64,000 nt of DNA from Coenobita brevimanus. Taxonomy: Eukaryota; Arthropoda; Malacostraca; Decapoda; Coenobitidae. Shown piece after piece: positions 44,841 through 54,189 of this stretch. Where the stretch lies: contig CM064715.1 of the NCBI GenBank assembly GCA_032717465.1, positions 41,819,159 through 41,883,158 of the forward strand, given 5' to 3'. A program made the translations under genes and the position numbers. The number at the start of each line of letters is the position of its first letter. Within the stretch, counting starts at the first letter, position 1. Under the pieces are notes generated by a model, which was not told where the DNA came from, made no database searches, and saw nothing but the letters and a program-made list of their open reading frames with translations.

Positions 44841-46555
44841 ACAAGTACAGAGGACAAATTTCACTTAAATGAATGATAATCATACACTTTAAGCATCACA
44901 AGTAGCTTAACAAATCAGATCTCCCTGATGGTCTTCTATCTTTTTCTGGTTATTTTTTGGGGGGTAACTAAACATTTCATATTAATTTTCTTTTCCTATT
45001 CCTTTAAGCCATGTTTCTTCTGCTGTATCAAATGTTACTTGAGTGTAATATTCCAATACGTCCCGGTTGTCTTGTAGTATCTCTTCCTAACCTTACATTT
45101 TAACTAGCCCTTACCAAACCAAACCTAACCTAACCTAGCAGTTTATCCTAACCTAACTTTACCAAGAATCGATTAAGTTTTGGCAAGTCTGCCATTACAA
45201 ACATCAGAGGTATAAGGAACATGATAACAAGGGAAGAAAAGTCAACTGAAAACAATTGTTTCCCACCTTGAAAACAGAAAAATACAGCAAACAAACTGGA
45301 GTAATACCAACTGACTTGGTAATGACCTTCTGGTGTTCAAAAATGTAAATTTATCAATAAATGAATAAAATCAAACATCAATTAAGAAAAGTACTGCATA
45401 ACAGGAGTCATGGTCTGAGTAACCTGTGAAAACTACTCACCAAAAGCTCTCTGAGCCACCTTGGAACATTTAACCCGAGTGGGTTCCTGATGCTAAGAAA
45501 AATAAAGAACTTCAGCATAATTCAATACCACCACTATACAAGCATTTCTAACCAGTGAACATACAAATACTTATAGAAGCACATCTAACAACTGAGATTT
45601 TAAAGATTAATCATAAAATCCTCCCCTTCAATATTACAAAAATACAAACAACATTTTAAATAATGCAAATTACAAAATTAATCATAATTAACTACCGAAA
45701 TTAAGAAACATACATTTCAATAACATTACTCTATTTGCATGTCTAACTACAGAAGTTTCAAATATTTATAGAGAAATCTCAAGGAAACCCTTTTAACAAA
45801 ACTGTAACAATGACAATACCATAGTGATAAAAAACATTTTTAACAAATTACAAAACATTACCATACAGATGTATTTCGTTACTGAAATACGACACACATT
45901 CCAATTTGCAAGGAATGGATCTCTGGCAAATTACCTATCATTAAATTACCAAATGAAAATGTCCAAATCATAAAAATTCGTCCCACCATCCTGTATCCAT
46001 CACCATCCCAACTCACCTCCCTTCTTTCCGTCTTATTCCTCTACTCATCTCTACACAACCCTCACATAAACACAACTCATCACAGGCATTAAGAACTTCT
46101 AACACACACACTTACCTTTGCGAATATTTGTGATTTTACACGGCCCTTTGCATCTCTTTTGCGGTGACAGTATTGCGTTTTAAGTACGGGTTCTATAATA
46201 AATTTTTTTTTTATTTTTTTTTATCTCCTCGGGTTAAAGTAGTTACATATTATTTGGTCAGACCGTACAAATATTATAGCATAAAAATATGTGTTAAAAA
46301 TATTGAAATCAAAACATAATTTAAAGTACAGTATTACTGCCAAGCTAGAACATGAACCAGATTGCGGTACACACAAACGTTTGTCCAAATCCATTAAAAA
46401 TTCTGAAATCACATTCAAATGACACCATTTGACAACATTTAAATTACCTAAATATATCTGCTTAGTTGGATTAAAATTTGATGTTTTATGCAACATATTA
46501 GAGACAACTACTTTGCAAAAGTTTATTAAAGGAGCTACTAACATATTCTATTATC
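44841..46555. other. AT-rich unassigned interval
   Basis: No ORF with a recognisable domain. CCTAA-type pentamers occur at 45118-45160 (AACCTAACCTAACC), similar to the arthropod telomere unit but only two or three units long. The minus frame 46221-46544 (107 codons) shows no domain I recognise. Confidence 0.45.
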
Positions 46556-46690
46556 CTTCACCTTATAACAGGACTGAACCCTCACCTTACAATTAATAAC
46601 TGGATTGAACCCTCGCCCTATAATTAATAATATGACTGAATCCCCGCCTTTTAATTAATAATAGGAGTGAACCCATACCTTATATGGCTA
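46556..46690. repeat. Minisatellite, period about 31 bp, four units
   Basis: Units of the form CCCTCACCTTACAATTAATA followed by ACTGGATTGAA, with substitutions and one shorter unit. Confidence 0.8.
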
Positions 46691-47160
46691 TGCAACGTCC
46701 AGTCATCGCAGGTGACTGCTTAATCATCTCCGGTCCACTGATTGCATTCACATAATCTCGTAGAAGCTGCATCTGAGACATGTTACTCTCTTTTAATAAC
46801 TTTAATAAGGCAGTAACTGCATTAAAAATTAAGCAATAATGGAGTATTTCTGTTATGCAGCGTATTCTGGGTCCAACTCCTTGGACTCAGATACGGGCAC
46901 GGACTTGGGTTCTGAAATACCACCCGCGACAACATACCACCGGAACGTCGCGACCCTCACCCCAGGGGGACCACGGAAGGGCTCCGAAGGCGCGTGCACT
47001 CCCCAGGCAGTATGGACCTATGTCTCCGACTACCTTGCGCCCTTATTCCCCGCAACGGACCCAACCAGGAGTACGTAGTTGAAGGGCATTACTCTCCAGC
47101 CAAACCAGCCCTCACCAGGTTAGGGGTGGGACTGATTCTTCAGTCCCAGACAGCACCCAC

Positions 47161-47709
47161 ATGACGGCCATTAGCCGCACCTGTGTAAAGTTAGCCACTA
47201 ACTGCTTGCTAGCTGCAACCTCCCCCCCCCAGGGACAAGCGACGGCCATTAACCACACCTGTGGAGAGACGGCCACTAGCCGCTCCCCTCCCGCAGCTGC
47301 TACAGGGAGTGAGACCTCTGTGACGGCCATTAGCTGCACCAGCAGGAAGGTGACGGCCATTAGCCGCACAGCATCTGCCATCTCCTCTCCTCCCAGGACC
47401 AAGGTGACAGCCATAAGCCACACTCAGTTCACCATCCACCACCAGGAGAACAGTGCCGCCCCGGCGACGGCCACTAGCTATGCCAGAGGACGGGCAACGA
47501 CTACTAGCTGCACCTTCCTTCACAGGACCTCGGTGATGGCCATTAGCCGCACCTGTGGACAGGTGACGGCCATTAGCCACACCTCGCCCTCAGTCCTGCC
47601 AAGAAGTCGGGTCCTGGTGATGGCCATTAGTCACACGAACAGGAGAGGGATGGCCACTAGCCGCCTTACCCCTGTTGCCCTTGGGACCTCAACGACAGTC
47701 GATCACTAG
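47161..47709 (+). pseudogene. Tandem-array ORF of GC-rich repeat copy 1 (TAISRT units)
   Basis: 182 open codons from ATG. About nine imperfect units begin with (T/M)AIS(R/H/C)T, for example TAISRTC, TAINHTCGE and MAISRTCGQV, separated by Ser/Pro/Ala-rich stretches. There is no known domain, signal peptide or membrane helix. At DNA level the unit GTGACGGCCATTAGCCGCAC aligns with GTGACAGCCACCGTCCGTAC of copy 2. It could be coding or simply a frame-preserving repeat. Not recognised. Confidence 0.4.
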
Positions 47710-47769
47710 CCACATCAGGGAGAGATCACCCACCACCCGTCTCTCACCCCCTGTGACTTCACCCTAGGA

Positions 47770-48042
47770 CAGTGTTTCTTAACCTGGGATGCTGAAATTA
47801 ATATTAGGGGGTGCTGGAAAATGCTGCCTTACTTATTTATTTATTTTTTGTTTTGCTTTGTATTGGCATCCTTGATTTTTTTTTTTTTGAGAATGTGCAA
47901 AACAAACTTCTAGGCAGTACTTCACTTTAATCCTGCAGTAGTGTAGCAACTATAGTCCCAGTAACTAGATGTAAAGGGGTGCCGGCTGGACTGAGATCTT
48001 ATTACGGGGGTTGCTGAGGTCGGAAAAGGTTAAGAAACACTG
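47770..48042. mobile_element. hAT-type MITE, 273 bp, 8-bp target duplication
   Basis: The ends CAGTGTTTCTTAACC are identical on both sides (15 bp, inverted). Flanks are CCCTAGGA (47762-47769) and TCCTAGGA (48043-48050). No ORF. Confidence 0.9.
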
Positions 48043-48630
48043 TCCTAGGAGGACATCACTTGCTCAGCCCACCCTTCCTGTGGCTGAGCGGGATGCCCCT
48101 CCCGTTCTCCCCACAGCAGGGGCCCCCAGGAGGAACTACCCTGTCTGGAGGAGGTCTGGCAAGGCCCCATCGTGACCCCAGGAGTGAGAGCAGTCCAGCT
48201 GGGGCCCAGGTGAGACCACCCGCTGCCAGATTCCTGAAGGACGCCACAGCCTGCACCTGATGGCGGCCCGACCCAAGGGAGACCGCAGCCCCTCAGGTTC
48301 CCCAAGACACCTCTTGAACCCCTGGGTGTGACCTCCCCAGCCCCAAAGGACGACGACCTGCTCTCCAGAGCAGGTGCAGACAAGCACGCCTGCTCTCCCT
48401 CTTTAGTCCAAGCCCTAGGGACCGAACGCCCTACCAAGGCCTTAATAAGGAAGGGCCTCTCTCCACGTCGCCCAGAAGACCAATCCAGATGACGCAGACC
48501 CTGAGGACGGTCCCGTGCCCCCTGAGAGAAAGCACACCTGACGGGACCCCTCCCACACCTGGCCAAAACCTGTAAGAGCCCAGGGTTTCAGGAGCTCTGT
48601 GTAAACCATCCTGTCCTGATAGTACCTTGT

Positions 48631-48680
48631 GACAGTGTATTGTGGGACAGTGTATTGTCTTACAGTGTATTGTGTCCCTG
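48631..48680. repeat. Triple CAGTGTATTGTG repeat
   Basis: GACAGTGTATTGTG-like units occur three times in about 45 bp. Copy 2 has one such unit at about 55582-55593. Confidence 0.8.
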
Positions 48681-48949
48681 TCATTGTATAAACCGTCCTG
48701 TCCTGTGACTGACTTTGTACCCAGACGGTATATTGCACCTAAGTCATATTTGCATTGTATCTGTTTGTTCCTGAATTTGAGATAATACACATGTAAGGTT
48801 GTTGCCCAGGAGTTTTTATGCCTCGCTCCTCTCGTAGTGCATTCTAATTCCGGTCTCGACAGAGAACCCCGGCTCAACAGTTAGTGTGTCTAGGACAAGA
48901 AGTCGACCTATAAACACCTAACATAGCAGGTTCTTTTGTTCTGGACCGG

Positions 48950-49618
48950 GCTAGAGCACCACCCACCGTTTGACTGCCCTCCTCCCAGCTCACTTCCCCC
49001 TCCCCCATATACCTCTCAACTCCATCCCTCCACCTCGTCCTCGGTCTCCCCCTCCCTCTCCCTCCCTCCACTTCACCTACATACACACTCTTAGTCAGTC
49101 TTTTATTCTCCATTCTCTCCACATGTTCAAACCACCTCAGTGTATTTCTCCTAATTCTCTCAGTCACATCCACATCCACCCCACGTTCTTTCACTTCATT
49201 CGTCAACCTGTCCCTCCATGTTACTCCGCATGCTCCTCGATCTCAGGTAACTCATTTCCACTGCTCTCACTCTTGACTTGTTTCCCTCTAGCAAGTTTCA
49301 CGCCTCACTTCCATAGTCAGGGTAGAGATCACAGTACTAACATGCAGTGACTTCTTAACTTCCATACTCACCTCCCTACTTCTCATCACCGCTTTCAGTG
49401 AACAACAACCTCCCATCCCTGCTGTAGCCTACCCTTTCAAGTACTTCATCACATTCTCCATATTCTCACTACTCAACCTCACTGTGCATTCTGTGACTTC
49501 ATTTCTCTCAGACACCATAACTTTACTCTTGTTTACATTAACTTTCAGATTCCTCTTCTTGCACATTGTCCCGAAATCATTCACCAAATCTTGTAACTCC
49601 CATTCATCTTCACTTCAC
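48950..49618 (-). mobile_element. Group A LINE 3' half, decayed
   Basis: The minus-strand frame 48874-49206 encodes VDVTERIRRNTLRWFEHVER, RGRGRPRTRWRDGVERYM and a broken end. The copy continues through GSEA and the VMVSE..VTEC region to about 49618. The 3' tail is replaced by the end of the neighbouring GC-rich repeat. Confidence 0.7.
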
Positions 49619-50435
49619 TTGCAGAGAGCCATAAGAAGAATTAAACTTCATGAACAGAGGAATAAATGGCAAATGAAATTTACTGTGGACAAGTGTCATG
49701 TAATTAAGTTTCATAAAAGTGAGAAATGTCCAGATCGGGATTATAAGTTAGGAAAATAAAACCTACGCATATCAGAAAGGGAGAAGAACCTAGAAGTGAT
49801 TATCAATAAGACTATCTCCGGCTGACCACATCAGTGAGAAGGTACGTAACATGTATACACAGCTTCCCAATATGAGAACAGCATTCTCATACATATAAAT
49901 GAAGACATGCTGAGAAAGATAATAACATCATTCATCAGATCAACCGGCCTGGAGTATGCATAAGTAGTCTAGAATCCTCATCTGAAAAAACACATAGATA
50001 AGACTGAAAAAGTTCAAAGGGCAGCTACAAGATGGGTACCAAGTTTAAGGGATCTAAGCTACGAAGAAAGACTATAAAAACTGAATCTACCATCATTACA
50101 GGAGAGAAAGAAAAGAGGAGACATGATTATGCTATAAAAATGCATCTCAGGGAAAGAGGAAATAGACGTAAATGAAACTATAACCTATGGGAAAGCATCA
50201 GCAAGAGGACATTGAAAAAAAAAAAACATAAAAAGAGAGGCAATAAAGACGTAAGGAAATTCAGTTTCCCAAATAGGGCAATTGATCGGTGGAATGCACT
50301 ACCGAATGAAATAGTGTGTGCCAAAACTATTCATAGATTTAGGGATATGTATGATGAAAATGATTTAAAACACGGGAGAGTACGACCTGGACTCATTCCT
50401 GTAAAGTTACAATTAGGTAGGAACACACCCACACA
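49619..50435 (+). pseudogene. Group D (L2/CR1-like) LINE 3' part, decayed
   Basis: Matches 8935-9740: RNKWQMKFTVDKCHVIKF, DRDYKLGK, then after many breaks KKRGNKDVRKFSFPNRAIDR and WNALPNEIVCAKTIHRFRDM. It ends with GTTACAATTAGGTAGGAAC. 5' truncated within the palm-to-thumb region. Confidence 0.75.
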
Positions 50436-50439
50436 CACA

Positions 50440-50515
50440 TTGTTCCCGTCTTCAAGAAAGGGAACAGCCAAAATCCACTCAACTTTCAACCAGTATATAT
50501 CACTGACCAGCCTTG
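50440..50515 (+). mobile_element. Displaced group D RT fragment
   Basis: TTGTTCCCGTCTTCAAGAAA, then CAGCCAAAATCCACTCAACT match 8357-8420, encoding VPVFKKGN and a broken NPLN region. It lies just after the 3' end of another copy, so the order is rearranged. Confidence 0.7.
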
Positions 50516-51120
50516 GTTGGAGCCTGTGGCAGTGTGGGATGGAGACGTAACAATACTTATTAAAGCCCCCGTCACGCATTCCATTATTAAACCACGACAG
50601 CGCCACTAAATAAATTATTGGCGCTGTCATGAAATTTGACCATGATAAACTCCGATAACAATGTCACGATGGTTGTATGTCATGATGGTTGTAAGATGGT
50701 CACAATGGAGTCATGATAGCTGTAAGACTGGGTAAAGATTGGCAGATTTTCACATTTTTAACGGTAATTTTGTCGTCAAGATGAGGCCACGATCACCACG
50801 ATAGTGCCATGACAGTCCCGACAGTGTCATGAACGTACCACGATAGCGTCAAGAGTTATGCCCACACGCTCCCCCATGTGCCACGTGTGCCTGTGCGGTT
50901 GCCAAATTGCCGAGGCCGCGAGAAGTGCGTAGGTCAATCGTGACTCTGTCATGACCCATAATTAGCTCTATCGTGACTCAATCGCCGTATTCTTAGTGTT
51001 ATCGTGAATCCATCATAGGACCATCATGACGCATGCGTGTTAACTATCGAATGATTGTCAAAATTATTAGCTCTATCGTGACTCATGTTTGCATCTATTA
51101 TGACGCATTCGGCATAGTAT

Positions 51121-52110
51121 AGGCCCTTTCCCACTTCGGCGAAAGTGGGGAAGATAAAGTCACGATGTGTCAAAAATCCCTAATAGTGGGTATTCGTGAT
51201 CAAAATCTTGTCCCTTCGTGGCATGTCGCCGATACGTCGCACGAGGTGGAAATTTGTCATGGGGGGCCACGACGTTTTCATGCTGCATGAAAACGTCATG
51301 GCCCTCCACTATTTTGTAAAATTTCGCAGATTAGTCGTCGACAACAAGGCGATGCCTCGGCGACGTCAGTGATTACCCGGCGTATAAACCGCGTATGATC
51401 GCCGACATCGGCGAGGCGTCGGCGGTGAAAAAACCGTTGAGATGTCATATGGTCATACGGCAAAGCGTCGGCAATGTATCGGCGATGCATCGGTGAGGTT
51501 AATACGACATAGCCTACGTAAACCGTACGATATGTACCGGGTTGTGCGACAGTAATATTTCATCTTATGAATGTTGGTGATATATCGCCGACATTTCGCG
51601 GATGAACCGTCGATTAATCGCCTTAAATACGCCGATGACGGCGAGGCACCTGTGATGGCCTTGGCGTTTTGTCTGCGAAGTGCGTGCGATGCATTCGCTG
51701 ACACATCGACGATACATCGTCGACAGCACGCCGCCGTTGTACCTTTATCGCCATTGAATCGCCGTTAAAAAAAAACCGTTAAAATTTGAATTTAGAATAA
51801 TGCTTGCGCATTAGAGGTGTATGGTATGTAGGAGGACTGCTGGGCCTTGATAGCAGGCTGTGAAGCCTATGCCCAGAGTTGGACACATAAAAAAAAAAAA
51901 AATTACGCCGACATATCGGCGATATGTCAACTACTAGTCGCCGGTTATATCGTATACTCCGCTGAGGTGTCGGCGTTTTGTCGTACTGGTGTCGCCGTAT
52001 TACGCCGACACCACGATTCTTGGTCAGAGTCGTTGACACATCACCAACTTCGGCCACGATTTTCATCGTGGCTTCATCGTGCCTATTTATGCCGAAGTGG
52101 GAGAGGGCCT
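51121..52110. mobile_element. Harbinger-like non-autonomous element with TCGGCG subrepeats
   Basis: AGGCCCTTTCCCACTTCGGC at 51121 and, inverted from 52110, AGGCCCTCTCCCACTTCGGC agree at 19 of 20 bp. TAT lies on both sides. The interior is rich in CGCCGA/TCGGCGAT words in both orientations. Small open frames of repeated RRR...DA type have no domain. It hosts the poly-A repeat at 51800-51898. Confidence 0.65.
51800..51898 (+). repeat. Short poly-A-tailed repeat
   Basis: GGTGTATGGTATGTAGGAGG, GACTGCTGGGCC and CTGTGAAGCCTATGCCC, followed by a run of 14 A. The same family as 25063-25200 (minus). Confidence 0.75.
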
Positions 52111-52283
52111 TATTAGGGCTATCTTGATTCACTCGTAATGTTTTTTTTTTTTTTTTGTCACGACAGTCACAAAAGGACCTACGACGGCGATGACAGAGTC
52201 ACATAGCTGCAACAAAGATAATGACAGGGTCACGTAAGACTTACGACAACGCTACGTTGGATTCGAAAATCGGGGAGCTGCCC

Positions 52284-53905
52284 GATAAATGAACTATCTA
52301 TCTACTGTCATACACCTTAATCCCAAAAAGGGTGGCCACAAACAAATCGCCTCCATGTCGCCGTCCCCCGCCATTTCATTACCCTGCTCCCAGCTCACAC
52401 ACCCCTCTCTCTTATACCTCTCCACTCCATCCCTCCATCTCATCCTTGACATCCCTCTCCCTCCCTCCACCTCACTCACATACACTCTCCTCGTCAGTCT
52501 CTCACTCTCCATCCTCTTCACATGGCCAAACCACCTCAGTGTGTTTCTTCTAACGCTTCCTATCACATTCACATTCGCACCACAACGCTCATTTACTTCC
52601 TCATTTGTCAGTCTGTCTCTCCATGTGACTCCACATGCTCCTCTCAAATAACTCATTTCCATTGCTCTCACTCTTGACTTCCGTCCCTCCAGCAAAGTCC
52701 GAGCTTCACTTCCGTACGTTAGAGTTGGTATCACAGTTCTGTCATGTAGTAGCTTTTTCACTTCCATGCTCACTTCCCTGTTTCTTATCACTGCTTTCAA
52801 GGAACCAGCAACCTTTCTTCCCTGTTGTACCCTTTCAAGCACTTCACCCTCTAAACTTCCATCCTTACCCATCACACTACCCAAGTACTTAAACGCACTC
52901 ACATTTTCCATTTCCTCCTCATCCAGCCTCACTGTACATTCAATAACTTCACTTCTCTCGAAGACCATAACTTTGCTCTTCCCTACATTCACGTTTAAAG
53001 TCCGTTTCTTACACACTCTCCCAAACTCATCCACTAAGCCTTGCAGCTCCCCTTTGTCTTCACTTAACAACACAGTATCATCTGCAAACAGCAGTACAGG
53101 GAGTTTCCAAACACTGCCCTCTCTCACTAGGGCCACTCCAACATTCACTACCCTACCTTGTATCTCTTTTATAACCACATCCATACACAGATTGAACAAC
53201 CATGGAGACATAACACATCCTTGTTTCAATCCAACCTTCAGATAGAAAAATTTACTCAGTTTACTATCTACACGCACTGCAGCCTTAGCACCCTCATACA
53301 TACTCTTCACGACCTCCAACAACTTCCCATCTATTCCATATATTCTTAATACTTTCCACAATCCTTGTCTATCCACTCTGTCATATGCTTTCTCCAAATC
53401 CATGAAGGCCGCATACAAGTTCCCTATAGAAACCTTTCCACTAAAGATCTAAGAATGAATATCTGACCTACACAACCTCATCACTTCCTAAAACCTCCCT
53501 GTTATTCTCCAACTAATTCCTCTATTATTTCCCTAACTCTGTCAATAAATATCCTACGATATACTTTTCCTATTACACCAAGAAGACAAATGCCCCTATG
53601 ATTACCACACACTTCTTTTTCCCCTTTTCCTTTGTACAGGGGAATTATTATACCTGATTTCCAATCCTCTGGTACTCTACCTTCCTCCCAGGCCAATCTG
53701 CATATCTTTCACATCCATTCTACTGCAATCTCTCCCCCATGCTTCAGCATTTCACCACACACTCCATCAATTCCTGGGGCTTTCTCCATTTTAACTTTCT
53801 TTATTGCTTCCACAACTTCCATCTTACAGACTTCTTCCTCTCTTCCCACATCCCTCCTTCTCCCAGCCATTCCCCAGCCACTTATATTTGCGTTACTTTC
53901 ATTCT
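52284..53905 (-). mobile_element. Group A RTE-like LINE, 5'-truncated
   Basis: The tail TATCTATCTACTG starts at about 52292. The element extends past the RT to MAGRRRDVGREEEVCKMEVV and MENESNANISGWG at 53905. One lesion at about 53420 separates the RT frame from the upstream GKVYRRIFIDRVREI frame. It is inserted in the 50561-54038 element. Confidence 0.85.
52294..53418 (-). CDS. Reverse transcriptase frame of group A (intact FADD)
   Basis: 374 open codons: AAFMDLEKAYDRVDRQGLWK (motif A), KVGLKQGCVMSPWLF, LLFADDTVLLSEDK, YLGSVMGKDG, GSEARTLLEGRKSRV, RWFGHVKRM. It ends WPPFLGLRCMTVDR, where the usual GHPKRD is altered by a late frameshift and RGRGRP is reduced to RGMSR. The two catalytic Asp are kept. 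Motifs 0-2 lie in another frame upstream. It is a remnant, not a working ORF2. Confidence 0.8.
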   Translation of the reverse strand: MYAAFMDLEKAYDRVDRQGLWKVLRIYGIDGKLLEVVKSMYEGAKAAVRVDSKLSKFFYLKVGLKQGCVMSPWLFNLCMDVVIKEIQGRVVNVGVALVREGSVWKLPVLLFADDTVLLSEDKGELQGLVDEFGRVCKKRTLNVNVGKSKVMVFERSEVIECTVRLDEEEMENVSAFKYLGSVMGKDGSLEGEVLERVQQGRKVAGSLKAVIRNREVSMEVKKLLHDRTVIPTLTYGSEARTLLEGRKSRVRAMEMSYLRGACGVTWRDRLTNEEVNERCGANVNVIGSVRRNTLRWFGHVKRMESERLTRRVYVSEVEGGRGMSRMRWRDGVERYKREGCVSWEQGNEMAGDGDMEAICLWPPFLGLRCMTVDR

Positions 53906-54189
53906 CCAATGCTTGCGATAATTTATCGTGGCCTCAGCCACGATCGATCACGAGACCCAGAATCAGGACCATGATGCAGCAACTAACTGAATTAGTGGCG
54001 TTATCGTGGTTCAATTATGGAATGTGACGGGGTCTTTAGGACGTGTGGCTACACCCACGAATGTACTGTACGATCACTAAATGTATATATAACTGTGTGT
54101 GGCAAGACCCACCACCTTCTTTTGCTGTATAAGTACTCTGCACACCTTTTAGAACAATAAATAGTATAAATCAAACCAATATGCATAGG

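Larger units (their letters stand above)
46850..48955 (+). mobile_element. GC-rich repeat copy 1 with coding tandem array (family unassigned)
   Basis: Colinear with 54190-55768. Shared features in order are a leader with CTACCTTGCGCCC and CACTCTCCAG..CAGACCAGC..CAGG, CAGTCCCAG, a degenerate roughly 75-bp tandem array (47161-47709), a Pro-rich section with GGAGGACATC..CTTGCT, a CAGTGTATTGTG motif, and a 3' part with TGTAAGGTTG, GAGTTTTTATGC and AACA(T/C)GTAGCATA-like sequence. A hAT MITE (47770-48042) is inserted. I cannot assign it. A long LTR is one idea (internal promoter-like TATA in copy 2, 3' end CATA(A)CA), but no terminal duplication was found. Confidence 0.55.
50561..54038. mobile_element. 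Non-autonomous element with inverted ends of about 45 bp and internal CACGAT repeats
   Basis: The left end TAAAGCCCCCGTCACGCATT is followed by CCATTATTAAACCACGACAG and CGCCACTAA. The right end, read inverted from 54038, is TAAAGACCCCGTCACATTCC followed by ATAATTGAACCACGATAACG and CCACTAA. The interior left (50620-51120) is filled with TCATGAT/CACGAT/ATCGTGA words. It holds two large insertions (51121-52110 and 52284-53905). The ends starting near GACCCCGTCACA suggest PIF/Harbinger, but no target duplication is clear. Confidence 0.65.

Noticed and set aside
45118..45160. Telomere-like CCTAA repeats (also near 35870 and 58470)
   Set aside because: Only two or three units each with interruptions. 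Too short to call an interstitial telomere.
51300..51760. Regularly repeated words reminiscent of a CRISPR array
   Set aside because: Words are degenerate, in both orientations and unevenly spaced inside a TIR element of a eukaryotic genome. No cas genes.
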